18,559 bases of DNA from BM714 sp964484935 (GTDB lineage: Bacteria; Bacillota; Clostridia; Peptostreptococcales; BM714). The notes beneath the pieces were generated by a model, which did no database searches, was not told where the DNA came from, and worked only from the letters and a program-made list of their open reading frames with translations. The stretch spans positions 1 through 18,559 of the forward strand of contig CAZAFW010000030.1 in assembly GCA_964484935.1 (NCBI GenBank), given 5' to 3'. Of this stretch, positions 5,093-12,918 are shown in pieces. Positions within the stretch are counted from its first letter, which is position 1, and every line of letters begins with the position of its first letter. The position numbers and the translations under genes are program-made.

Positions 5093-6073
5093 ATGAATTA
5101 CGCCAACATTATTGGCACAGGCACTTATGTTCCTGAAAAAATAGTCGACAACCATATGTTATCGGAATTGGTTGAAACAAGCGATGAATGGATCAGAGCT
5201 AGAACCGGAATAAAGGAAAGAAGAATATCGACGGGTGAAAACACTTCTGACCTGGCGCTCAAGGCTTCGGAAGCGGCACTTGAAAATGCCGGAATGAAGC
5301 CGAATGACTTGGACCTGATTATTCTTTCAACACTTACTCCGGATTATTTTACGCCTGCAACGGCTTGCCTGGTGCAAAGAAGGCTTGGGGCGGAAAATGC
5401 TGCGGCTTTTGACGTTTCGGCGGCATGCTCGGGATTTCTTTACGGATTGGATGTAGCTGACAGCTTCATAAAAGCCGGCAAGGCGAAAAACATTCTGGTG
5501 GTGAGCTCAGAGGTAATGTCAAAGGTAATAGACTGGGAAGACAGAAACACATGCGTCCTTTTCGGAGACGGAGCCGGAGCGGTTGTTTTGAAGGCGTCTG
5601 CCGAGCATGGAATAATAAATACGGTGATAGGTTCCAAAGGCGACATTGAAGGCAATCTGGTTTCGAAATCCAGAAACCTTGTCAATCCTTTCGTGGAAAT
5701 CCCGGAAACCGGGGAAAACTATCTGTCCATGAACGGAAAGGAAATATTCAAATTTGCTACGCGCATAATGAGGAAGGCCTTGAAAGATGTTCTTGACGGC
5801 ACCGGCATCGAGTTGAGCGCGGTAAAGTATATAGTTCCGCACCAGGCGAACGACAGAATGTTCGAGTATGTTGCGGGGAAAATGAAATTTGACAAGGAAA
5901 AATTCTATGTGAACCTCGAAAGGTTCGGGAACACATCTTCGGCCAGCATACCTATTGCTTTGGATGAAATGGCCAAGAAGGGTTTGCTGTCTAAGGGAGA
6001 CAAGCTTATTTTTGTAGGATTCGGAGGCGGACTGACATGGGGAGCCGCACTCGTAGAATGGCAAAGAGACTAA
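5093..6073 (+). CDS. fabH: Beta-ketoacyl-ACP synthase III (FabH)
   Basis: 326 aa, the usual length. The thiolase-fold catalytic triad is Cys112 (in SAACSG), His250 (in VPHQAN) and Asn280 (in FGNTSSAS), in canonical positions, with the glycine-rich FVGFGGGLTWG near the end. It condenses an acyl-CoA primer with malonyl-ACP to begin chain elongation; whether the primer is acetyl- or branched-chain acyl-CoA cannot be read directly. It is 14 nt after fabT, with SD AAGGGG. Confidence 0.97.
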   Translation: MNYANIIGTGTYVPEKIVDNHMLSELVETSDEWIRARTGIKERRISTGENTSDLALKASEAALENAGMKPNDLDLIILSTLTPDYFTPATACLVQRRLGAENAAAFDVSAACSGFLYGLDVADSFIKAGKAKNILVVSSEVMSKVIDWEDRNTCVLFGDGAGAVVLKASAEHGIINTVIGSKGDIEGNLVSKSRNLVNPFVEIPETGENYLSMNGKEIFKFATRIMRKALKDVLDGTGIELSAVKYIVPHQANDRMFEYVAGKMKFDKEKFYVNLERFGNTSSASIPIALDEMAKKGLLSKGDKLIFVGFGGGLTWGAALVEWQRD

Positions 6074-6099
6074 AATTAAAACAAAAAGGAGAAAAAACA

Positions 6100-6327
6100 A
6101 TGGTATTTGAAAAAATCAAGAAGATTCTGGTTGACGAATTGGGAGTGGAAGCTGAGGAAGTATCGATGGAAAGCAACATAAAGGATGATTTGGACGCCGA
6201 TTCGTTGGACATAGTCCAAGTTGTGATGGCGGTCGAAGAGGCTTTTGAAATAGAAGTCGAAGAAGAAGAAACGGAAAAACTTCTTACCGTTGGAGACGTT
6301 GTCCGATATGTGGAAGCGAACAAGTAG
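6100..6327 (+). CDS. acpP: Acyl carrier protein
   Basis: 75 aa, strongly acidic and helical. The phosphopantetheine site is Ser35 in DADSLDIVQ. It carries the growing acyl chain through the FASII enzymes encoded around it. The ATG at 6100 is chosen because AAAAGGAG lies about 8 nt upstream and the product then has normal ACP length; the in-frame ATG at 6037 lies inside fabH and would add 21 non-family residues. Confidence 0.97.
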   Translation: MVFEKIKKILVDELGVEAEEVSMESNIKDDLDADSLDIVQVVMAVEEAFEIEVEEEETEKLLTVGDVVRYVEANK

Positions 6328-6332
6328 TCCAT

Positions 6333-6348
6333 CAGAGTCATGCTCTGG
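6333..6348 (+). other. Small stem-loop between acpP and fabK
   Basis: CAGAG and CTCTG pair around a 5-nt loop. There is no T-tract, so it is not a terminator. A processing or stability element that lets acpP mRNA exceed its neighbours is possible but unproven. Confidence 0.3.
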
Positions 6349-6363
6349 AAAGGGGAGGTTTTG

Positions 6364-7308
6364 ATGGTGAAGAAAAAATTCAAGGACTTGATTGGGATAG
6401 ATTACCCCATAATTCAGGGGGGTATGGCATGGATCTCGGATGCAGAGCTGGCAGCTGCTGTATCAAATGCAGGAGGCCTGGGAATAATAGCCGCAGGCAA
6501 TGCGCCCGGCCAGTGGGTGAAAGAACAAATAAGAAAAGCAAAAACCCTGACGGACAAACCCTTTGGGGTAAACGTCATGCTCTTGAGTCCTTTTGTAGAA
6601 GAGGTGGCAGAGGTTGTATGGGAAGAAAAGGTCAAGGTCATAGTCACAGGAGCCGGGAATCCGGGCAAATATATAAAGAAGTGGCGTGAAAACGATGTTA
6701 AAATAATACCGGTTGTGCCTTCTGTAGGCTTGGCTAAGCGCATGGAGGGAACAGGTGTTGACGCCATAATTGCCGAAGGGACGGAAGCAGGAGGCCATAT
6801 AGGTGAATTGACTACGATGTGCCTTTTGCCTCAAGTGGTTGATGCCGTTCACATACCGGTCATTGCGGCTGGTGGAATTGCCGATGGAAGAGGAATAGCA
6901 GCCGCATTCATGATGGGGGCCTCGGGAGTTCAAGTGGGTACGCGTTTTCTTGTTGCAAAGGAATGCAATGTACATGAAAATTATAAAAAGAAAATACTGG
7001 AAGCAAAGGATATAGACACGCTTGTCACAGGAAGACCCACGGGACATCCGGTTCGGGTTCTCAAGAACAAGCTTGCCAGGATTTATAAAAAAATGGACAA
7101 AGAGGCTATGCCTGCCGAAAAATATGAAGAACTCGGCAGGGGGGCGCTGCACAAGGCGGCATGCCTCGGTGACGTATCGATGGGGTCCATAATGAGCGGG
7201 CAGATTGCAGGGCTAGTATGCAAAGAGCAGTCCGCTTCGGAAATAATCGAGGAGATGTTCGGCGAACTAGAGGTTCTTCTCGACAATGCAGAAAACCTTA
7301 ATATTTAG
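6364..7308 (+). CDS. fabK: FMN-dependent enoyl-ACP reductase II (FabK)
   Basis: 314 aa, TIM-barrel flavoprotein. Key segments are IIQGGM (16-21), GVNVMLLSPF (68-77), VTGAGNP (94-100), AEGTEAGGHIGE (137-148, His145 matching the FabK active-site His) and GASGVQVGTRFL. It reduces trans-2-enoyl-ACP using NAD(P)H, the last step of each elongation cycle; no FabI is encoded here. The start at 6364 follows GGGGAGG by 5 nt; an in-frame ATG at 6340 lacks an SD and would add eight residues. The operon position between acpP and fabD is that of fabK in streptococci. Confidence 0.96.
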   Translation: MVKKKFKDLIGIDYPIIQGGMAWISDAELAAAVSNAGGLGIIAAGNAPGQWVKEQIRKAKTLTDKPFGVNVMLLSPFVEEVAEVVWEEKVKVIVTGAGNPGKYIKKWRENDVKIIPVVPSVGLAKRMEGTGVDAIIAEGTEAGGHIGELTTMCLLPQVVDAVHIPVIAAGGIADGRGIAAAFMMGASGVQVGTRFLVAKECNVHENYKKKILEAKDIDTLVTGRPTGHPVRVLKNKLARIYKKMDKEAMPAEKYEELGRGALHKAACLGDVSMGSIMSGQIAGLVCKEQSASEIIEEMFGELEVLLDNAENLNI

Positions 7309-7319
7309 GAGGGCTCGAT

Positions 7320-8342
7320 ATGGGCAAAATAGGATTTTTATTTTCTGGCCAAGGATCGCAATATATAGGCATGGGAAAAGACCTCATAGAGAAATATAAA
7401 AGCAGCAGGGACATATTCGACGAGGCCGACGAGGCCTTGGAAATGGATTTGACCAAGATGGTTACAGAGGGAAACCAGGATGAGCTCAATTTGACTGAAA
7501 ACACTCAGCCCGCGGTTCTTACCACAAGCATGGCCACGCTCAAGGCTGCTGAGGAAAAAGGTTTAAAACCTGACGTTGTGGCAGGCCTTAGCCTGGGAGA
7601 ATATACAGCGCTTGTGGCTGCGGGAGCGATTGCTTTTGCCGCCGCTGTAAAGCTTGTCAAGAAACGCGGCAGATATATGCAGGATGCCGTACCTGAAGGC
7701 AAGGGGACAATGGCTGCAATAATAGGGCTGGATGAGGACAAAGTTCAGGAAGCTGTGGAAGAAGCAAAACAATACGGCATAGTCGAATGCGCTAATTTCA
7801 ATTGCCCCGGACAGATTGTGATAGGCGGGGAAATTGAGGCCGTTGAAAAGGCTTCGGCAATAGCCAAAGAAAAGGGAGCAAAGCTTGTGGCTCCACTCAA
7901 GGTGAGCGCGCCGTTTCACACTTCTATGCTCAGGCCCGCCGCCGACAGGCTTGCAGAGGAACTCAAGAGCATAAGCTTTGAAGATTTGAAAGTTCCTCTT
8001 GTCTCGAATGTATTCGCCGAATACATCGAACACAAAGACCACATAAAGGACATACTGATGAATCAGGTCATGAAGCCGGTTCAATGGGAAAGAAGCATTC
8101 AGAGAATGGTAAACGACGGAGTCGACACATTTGTTGAAATCGGCCCGGGAAAGACTCTGAGCGGATTCATAAAAAAAATAGGCAGGAAAGAAAAAATCAA
8201 GCTTAGGATAATAAACATAGAGGATGTAAAATCTCTCGAAAAAGCGGTTGAAACACTTTCGACCAAGGCGAATGTTACAATCGAAAGCATAAATAGACTG
8301 ACAACTAAAAAAAAAGGAAAGATAGGTGATAAGGCATGTTGA
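7320..8342 (+). CDS. fabD: Malonyl-CoA:ACP transacylase (FabD)
   Basis: 340 aa, about 30 longer than most FabD proteins. The nucleophile is Ser91 in GLSLGEY and the partner His200 in SAPFHTSM; the substrate Arg motif follows KKRGRYMQ (114-121), and FSGQGSQ lies at 8-14. It loads malonyl groups on ACP. The extra lysine-rich tail (about 310-340) runs over the start of fabG by 7 nt and may be a loosely conserved extension. SD AGGAGGG overlaps the fabK stop codon. Confidence 0.96.
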   Translation: MGKIGFLFSGQGSQYIGMGKDLIEKYKSSRDIFDEADEALEMDLTKMVTEGNQDELNLTENTQPAVLTTSMATLKAAEEKGLKPDVVAGLSLGEYTALVAAGAIAFAAAVKLVKKRGRYMQDAVPEGKGTMAAIIGLDEDKVQEAVEEAKQYGIVECANFNCPGQIVIGGEIEAVEKASAIAKEKGAKLVAPLKVSAPFHTSMLRPAADRLAEELKSISFEDLKVPLVSNVFAEYIEHKDHIKDILMNQVMKPVQWERSIQRMVNDGVDTFVEIGPGKTLSGFIKKIGRKEKIKLRIINIEDVKSLEKAVETLSTKANVTIESINRLTTKKKGKIGDKAC

Positions 8343-9076
8343 AGGGGAAAACGGCTGTAATCACGGGGGCAAGCAGAGGAATAGGAAAGGCTGTGGCAGT
8401 CCGCCTGGGAAAAGCCGGGGCGAATCTGGTGCTGAGTTACAGAAGCAACGACATTGCGATGGACGAGTTGATTGAGTCTCTTGAAAAAGAAGACATAAAG
8501 GCTGTAAAGGCAAAAGGCGACGTTTCAAATTCGGACGACGCAAAGGAGCTAATGAAAATTGCCAAGGATGCGTTCGGATCTATTGACATACTGGTCAACA
8601 ATGCAGGAATAACCAAGGACAAATTGATAGTTCAAATGAAGGATGAGGACTTTGACTCAGTAATACGGGTCAATTTGAAAGGCAGCTACAACTGCATTAA
8701 ACACGCCGCCAAAATCATGATCAAGCAGAGATCGGGCAAAATTGTGAACATGGCTTCCGTTGTGGGGGTTTCAGGAAACGCGGGCCAGATAAATTATTCG
8801 GCATCAAAAGCCGGCGTGATAGGAATGACAAAATCGGCAGCCAGGGAGCTTGCCGGCAGAAACATCACCGTCAACGCAGTTGCGCCGGGATTCATAGAAA
8901 CGGATATGACAAAAGACCTAGTAGAAAAAGCGAAGGATGGAATGATTTCCGGAATACCGCTGGGACGGCTTGGCTTGCCTGAGGACGTTGCCGAAGCAGT
9001 TGCTTTTCTGGCTTCGGATTCAGCAGATTATATTACAGGACAAGTGCTTCATGTCGACGGCGGCATGGTGATGTAA
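8336..9076 (+). CDS. fabG: 3-oxoacyl-ACP reductase (FabG)
   Basis: 246-aa short-chain dehydrogenase. The nucleotide-binding motif is TGASRGIG (10-17) with NNAG at 88-91. The catalytic Ser141, Tyr154 and Lys158 lie in MASVVG and YSASK. It performs the NADPH-dependent reduction of 3-oxoacyl-ACP. Its start overlaps the fabD stop by 7 nt, which suggests translational coupling. Confidence 0.97.
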   Translation: MLKGKTAVITGASRGIGKAVAVRLGKAGANLVLSYRSNDIAMDELIESLEKEDIKAVKAKGDVSNSDDAKELMKIAKDAFGSIDILVNNAGITKDKLIVQMKDEDFDSVIRVNLKGSYNCIKHAAKIMIKQRSGKIVNMASVVGVSGNAGQINYSASKAGVIGMTKSAARELAGRNITVNAVAPGFIETDMTKDLVEKAKDGMISGIPLGRLGLPEDVAEAVAFLASDSADYITGQVLHVDGGMVM

Positions 9077-9087
9077 GGAGGATTAAC

Positions 9088-10326
9088 ATGAAAAAAAGAG
9101 TTGTGATTACAGGAATGGGAGCCGTTTCCCCCATAGGGAACAATATTGAAGCCCTTTGGGAAAGCATAAAGGAAACAAAGCCGGGAATAGATTTCATAAC
9201 CGGATTCGATGCTAGCGAAATCAAAGTAAATGTTGCTGGAGAAGTAAAGGGATTTGATCCGGTTCAATATATAGACAAAAAGGAAGCCAAGAGGATGGAC
9301 CGATATACACAGTTTGCTGTAGCGGCCTCAAAACAGGCGTTTGAAGATTCCGGGCTTATGGGGGCTGATTATAATACTGAACGCATGGGCGTAATAGTGG
9401 GCTCTGGCATAGGAGGACTCGGAACAATAGAGGATCAGGCAGGAAAACTGCAAAGCAGGGGACCAAAGCGAATATCCCCCTTCTTCATACCCATGTCAAT
9501 CGTAAACATGGCTTCCGGAAACGTCGCCATAGCTCTTGGAGCAAAGGGACTTTGCAACACAGTGGTAACGGCTTGCGCGTCCGGAACCAACGCAGTCGGA
9601 GAGGCGTTTAGGAATTTGCAGTACGGGTACGCCGACATAATAGTCGCCGGGGGAACCGAGGCGGCTGTAACACTTCTCGGAGTGGCAGGATTCGAAGCCA
9701 TGACGGCGCTGTCCACAAAAGACGATCCTGCCCGCGCATCAATACCTTTCGATGTTGAAAGGGATGGCTTTGTAATGGCCGAGGGTGCCGGAATGATGGT
9801 TCTTGAGACACTTGAGCATGCCAAGGCAAGGAATGCAAAAATATACGGCGAAATCGTAGGCTACGGATTCACCTGCGACGCCCACCACATCACAGCGCCG
9901 GCTCCGGGAGGAGAAGGCGGAGCGAGGGCGATGAAACTAGCCATGGGAGATGCGGGAATAGATGTGTCCGATGTTTCATACATTAATGCGCATGGTACAA
10001 GCACCCCCTACAACGACAAATTCGAAACCCAGGCCATCAAAACGGCCTTTGGAGAATCGGCAAAGGACATACCGGTAAGCTCGACAAAATCCATGACCGG
10101 ACACATGCTGGGCGCCGCGGGAGCCATTGAGGCGATTATTTGCACAAAGGCTCTTCAAGAGGGATTCATACCGGCCACAGCAGGGCTTGTAAAGCCCGAT
10201 CCGGAATGCGACTTGGATTATGTGCCGGGCAAGGGACGCCAGCAGGAGCTCTCATACGCCCTTTCCAATTCACTTGGCTTCGGAGGCCACAATGCGTCCA
10301 TAATTCTTAAAAAATGGGAAGAATAG
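9088..10326 (+). CDS. fabF: 3-oxoacyl-ACP synthase II (FabF)
   Basis: 412 aa, normal length. The catalytic residues are Cys163 (TACASG), His302 (NAHGTST) and His339 (TGHMLGAAG), with the C-terminal NSLGFGGHNAS loop. It elongates acyl-ACP with malonyl-ACP. SD AAGGAGG lies right after the fabG stop codon. Confidence 0.98.
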   Translation: MKKRVVITGMGAVSPIGNNIEALWESIKETKPGIDFITGFDASEIKVNVAGEVKGFDPVQYIDKKEAKRMDRYTQFAVAASKQAFEDSGLMGADYNTERMGVIVGSGIGGLGTIEDQAGKLQSRGPKRISPFFIPMSIVNMASGNVAIALGAKGLCNTVVTACASGTNAVGEAFRNLQYGYADIIVAGGTEAAVTLLGVAGFEAMTALSTKDDPARASIPFDVERDGFVMAEGAGMMVLETLEHAKARNAKIYGEIVGYGFTCDAHHITAPAPGGEGGARAMKLAMGDAGIDVSDVSYINAHGTSTPYNDKFETQAIKTAFGESAKDIPVSSTKSMTGHMLGAAGAIEAIICTKALQEGFIPATAGLVKPDPECDLDYVPGKGRQQELSYALSNSLGFGGHNASIILKKWEE

Positions 10327-10336
10327 GGGGCTTGAC

Positions 10337-10759
10337 ATGCTTAACTCAAATCAAATAATGGAAATAATACCGCACAGGTATCCATTCCTGCTAATCGACA
10401 GAATCAATGAAATAGAGGAAGGCATATATGCCAACGGTACAAAGAATGTAACCGTCAATGAATATTTTTTCCAGGGGCATTTTCCGGATGAGCACGTCAT
10501 GCCGGGAGTTCTCATAATAGAGGCTCTGGCCCAGGTGGGAGCGGTTGCCATACTTTCTCTGCCCGAAAACAAGGGCAAGACCGCGTATTTCGGCGGCATA
10601 AAGAAAGCCAGATTTAAAAGAAAGGTGATTCCGGGTGATACTTTGATACTGGAAACACGGATAGTCAAGTCCAAGGGAAGCATAGGCTTTGGAGAGGCTA
10701 CAGCAAAAGTTGGAGACGAGCTTGCAGTCGAAGCTGAATTGACCTTTGCTATAGGATAG
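10337..10759 (+). CDS. fabZ: 3-hydroxyacyl-ACP dehydratase (FabZ)
   Basis: 140-aa hot-dog fold protein. The catalytic His48 lies in GHFP and Glu62 in PGVLIIEALAQ, with HRYPFLLID at 13-21. It dehydrates 3-hydroxyacyl-ACP. It is the last gene of the operon: a long hairpin follows and the next gene is on the other strand. Related operons commonly continue with accB, accC, accD and accA; here they are absent. No fabM-like isomerase is seen either. Confidence 0.97.
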   Translation: MLNSNQIMEIIPHRYPFLLIDRINEIEEGIYANGTKNVTVNEYFFQGHFPDEHVMPGVLIIEALAQVGAVAILSLPENKGKTAYFGGIKKARFKRKVIPGDTLILETRIVKSKGSIGFGEATAKVGDELAVEAELTFAIG

Positions 10760-10806
10760 GCGCTAAGACCAAATAACAAAGCATTTTGAAAGAATAAAAC
10801 CAAAGG

Positions 10807-10844
10807 AAAGCCCCAAGCCGTATGCTCATATGGCTTGGGGCTTT
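10807..10844. terminator. Bidirectional terminator between fabZ and comFB
   Basis: AAAGCCCCAAGCC (10807-10819) pairs perfectly with GGCTTGGGGCTTT (10832-10844), and the stem extends inward by TATG/CATA with one mismatch. T-rich flanks on either side are modest. It separates two convergent genes. Confidence 0.85.
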
Positions 10845-10850
10845 GATCGT

Positions 10851-11117
10851 TTAATCATGCAAAGGGGATATGTTCACGATTTCGATTGCAATTTTCAATT
10901 CCTTCATTATCTCTTCAATATTCTGCTCTTCAATCTCATCAAGCTTTTCGTATGTTTCATCATCTTCTGTTACAACATACTTGGCGGGCAAGTTATTCAA
11001 GGTAAGCGCAAGCACATCTTTTCGGCATTTTTCGCAATTGGCTATATGCGAGGAATCATCAAGATGCTCGCCCAATACTTTTTCGACTACATCTTCCATG
11101 TAATTGTGCATTTTCAT
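10851..11117 (-). CDS. comFB: ComFB family protein (putative cyclic-dinucleotide-binding or competence-related)
   Basis: 88 aa. It shows the ComFB pattern: an N-terminal HNYMEDVVEKVL helix, CEKCRKDVLALTLNNLPAKYVV in the middle (Cys-x2-Cys plus the LNNLP-x-Y signature), and an acidic helical tail. In Bacillus the gene sits in the comF locus with no firm role; family members in cyanobacteria have been reported as c-di-GMP/c-di-AMP receptors, so a signalling role is plausible. The start at 11117 is preferred because GGAG lies 10 nt upstream; an in-frame ATG at 11168 has no SD. It is monocistronic and shares a terminator with fabZ. Confidence 0.85.
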   Translation of the reverse strand: MKMHNYMEDVVEKVLGEHLDDSSHIANCEKCRKDVLALTLNNLPAKYVVTEDDETYEKLDEIEEQNIEEIMKELKIAIEIVNISPLHD

Positions 11118-11149
11118 ATCTGACCCACTCCTTTTTCTTGTATAATCAC

Positions 11150-11179
11150 ATATTACTTCAATACCCATAGCGACGTCAA
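11150..11179 (-). promoter_or_regulatory. Probable comFB promoter
   Basis: On the minus strand, TTGACG (11179-11174) and TAATAT (11155-11150) are separated by 18 nt, shortly before the comFB SD. The -10 is imperfect. Confidence 0.55.
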
Positions 11180-11237
11180 TTATGCAGGCGGATAAAGAGT
11201 AGCCGGAAATAGAAATTGCAGTGAAAGAATGGCGGTG

Positions 11238-11246
11238 TGCTATAAT
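11238..11246 (+). promoter_or_regulatory. Extended -10 promoter of the ridA-like gene
   Basis: TGCTATAAT is a perfect extended -10. The only -35-like hexamer, TTGCAG (11216-11221), is 19 nt away, so recognition probably rests on the extended -10. The ATG follows 25 nt later. Confidence 0.7.
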
Positions 11247-11270
11247 GGACGAAAAAAGGAGAAATAAAAA

Positions 11271-11621
11271 ATGAATGATATTTTAAGGCATGGGACATCA
11301 AAAAGGATGAGCAAGGCGGTTGTATATAGCGGAACTGCTTATTTGTGCGGACAAGTCGCAAGCGACAGAACAGAAGACGTTAGCGGACAGACACGTTCGA
11401 CGCTTGAAAAAATCGACAGTATTTTAAGCGAAATTGGCACCGAAAAATCACGTATATTGTCGGCTACCATCTATCTGAAAAAAATGTCGGACTACGGCGG
11501 AATGAACGAGGTTTGGGACGAATGGCTTCCTGAGAACTGCGCTCCGGCAAGAGCGTGCGTGAAAGCCGATATGGCATTTGAGGACATACTTGTCGAGATT
11601 TCCATCATAGCCGCAGTGTAA
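11271..11621 (+). CDS. RidA/YjgF family enamine/imine deaminase-like protein
   Basis: 116 aa. Recognisable RidA features are VVYSGTAYLCGQVA (17-30), Arg94 and Cys96 in APARACV, and Glu109 in VEISIIAA. Arg94 and Glu109 correspond to the substrate-binding Arg and the conserved Glu of the family, so deaminase activity on reactive 2-aminoacrylate-type intermediates is plausible. The N terminus is short and does not follow the classic RidA start, so it may belong to another Rid subgroup. The ATG has AAAAGGAG 9 nt upstream. It is probably co-transcribed with the downstream phosphofructokinase (64-nt gap). Confidence 0.85.
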   Translation: MNDILRHGTSKRMSKAVVYSGTAYLCGQVASDRTEDVSGQTRSTLEKIDSILSEIGTEKSRILSATIYLKKMSDYGGMNEVWDEWLPENCAPARACVKADMAFEDILVEISIIAAV

Positions 11622-11685
11622 ATTTTCTTTCAAAGCGCTCCAAATGGGTATAAGGAAAACATCAACAGACGGGAGCGTGTTTGAA

Positions 11686-12918
11686 ATGAGACTTGAAGGA
11701 AAAGTTGTAATAGCGCAAGGAGGCGGGCCCACGCCTGTCATAAACCAATCCTTGGTAGGAGCGGTGTTGGAATCGAGGAAATTCACACAAATATCAAGGG
11801 TCTATGGTGCAGTCAAGGGCATAGAGGGCATAGTGAACGAGGATTTCATCGACCTTACCCAGGAAACCACGCATAATCTTGAAATGGTGGCAAAGACACC
11901 TTCTGCGGCACTTCTTTCGACCAGGATGAAACCAAGCAAAGAATTTTGTCTTGAAATATATAAGACGTTCAAGGCGCACAATGTTAGATATTTTTTGTAT
12001 ATAGGAGGAAATGATTCGGCGGAGACCGTGAGGCTTGTGAACAACTACGCCGAAGAGGACAAGTATGAATTCAGGGCCATGCACATACCCAAAACAATAG
12101 ACAATGACCTGGTGGAAAACGACCATACCCCCGGATACGGTTCGGCGGCGAGGTTTGTATCCAATGCGTTTCTCGGACTCAATCTGGAAAACAGGGCCCT
12201 GGAAGGTGTGCACATAGGCGTTGTGATGGGAAGGGAAGCGGGATTCCTTACAGCATCGAGCGTTCTGGGCAAAAAGTACGATGATGACGGGCCGCACCTC
12301 ATTTATCTTCCGGAAAGGGAGTTCGACATGAAAAAGTTTCTCGCGGACGTCGACAGGGTTTACAGTGAAAGGGGCAGATGCCTCATTGCAGTTTCGGAGG
12401 GGATAAAAGACCGATCGGGACAATTCCTTTCCAGCAAATTCATTGAAAGGACGGGAAAAGATGCCTTTGGCAATCTGCAGCTTTCGGGAAGCGGGGTGCT
12501 TGGGGATGTGCTGGCGTCTGCAATACGCGAAAAGCTTCAAATATCGAGGGTCAGAGCCGATACATTGGGATATTTGCAGAGGTCGTTTGCTGAGGTTGTT
12601 TCAAAGGTGGACCGCAATGAAGCCAGAGAGGTGGGCGAAAGGGCGGCGCATTTTGCAATATGGAATAACATAGACGGATCCGTATCAATACAGAGGACCG
12701 GAAATTATTCTGTGAACTTTATTTTGAAGCCCCTAGATGCAATAGCCGGCAAATCGAGGACAATGCCCGACAAATATATAAATGCAAGTGGAAACGGAGT
12801 CACCGACGAGTTTGTCGGATATGTAAGGCCTCTTGTGGGAGAGGGAGTCGCAATGGCTGAACGTCTTCGTGCGCCGATGGTCAAGAAAATATTGAACAAA
12901 GTGGGAGGAAATAGATGA
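11686..12918 (+). CDS. pfp: Pyrophosphate-dependent 6-phosphofructokinase
   Basis: 410 aa. Motifs: AQGGGPTPVINQSL (10-23), IGGNDSAET (106-114), PKTIDNDL (135-142, Asp139 being the likely catalytic base), TPGYGSAARF and MGREAGF (181-187). Asp110 in place of the ATP-type Gly, and Lys136, are the two diagnostic residues of PPi-dependent enzymes. It interconverts fructose-6-phosphate and fructose-1,6-bisphosphate using PPi, saving ATP in an anaerobe. The start at 11686 is chosen for SD GGGAG (11671-11675); an in-frame ATG at 11644 lacks an SD. The stop overlaps the peptidase start (ATGA). Confidence 0.92.
   Translation: MRLEGKVVIAQGGGPTPVINQSLVGAVLESRKFTQISRVYGAVKGIEGIVNEDFIDLTQETTHNLEMVAKTPSAALLSTRMKPSKEFCLEIYKTFKAHNVRYFLYIGGNDSAETVRLVNNYAEEDKYEFRAMHIPKTIDNDLVENDHTPGYGSAARFVSNAFLGLNLENRALEGVHIGVVMGREAGFLTASSVLGKKYDDDGPHLIYLPEREFDMKKFLADVDRVYSERGRCLIAVSEGIKDRSGQFLSSKFIERTGKDAFGNLQLSGSGVLGDVLASAIREKLQISRVRADTLGYLQRSFAEVVSKVDRNEAREVGERAAHFAIWNNIDGSVSIQRTGNYSVNFILKPLDAIAGKSRTMPDKYINASGNGVTDEFVGYVRPLVGEGVAMAERLRAPMVKKILNKVGGNR

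Noticed and set aside
5519..6100. 193-codon minus-strand open frame opposite fabH
   Set aside because: It is a shadow of fabH, whose catalytic residues and length are all intact; it has no domain of its own and no convincing SD.
6333..6348. Terminator between acpP and fabK
   Set aside because: The stem is only 5 bp with no T-tract, and tight operon spacing continues.
6463..7152. 229-codon minus-strand open frame opposite fabK
   Set aside because: It is long but antisense to a fully conserved FabK, with unusual His/Tyr/Cys-rich composition typical of an antisense frame.
11794..12540. 248-codon minus-strand open frame opposite pfp
   Set aside because: It is antisense to conserved phosphofructokinase motifs and no family is recognisable.
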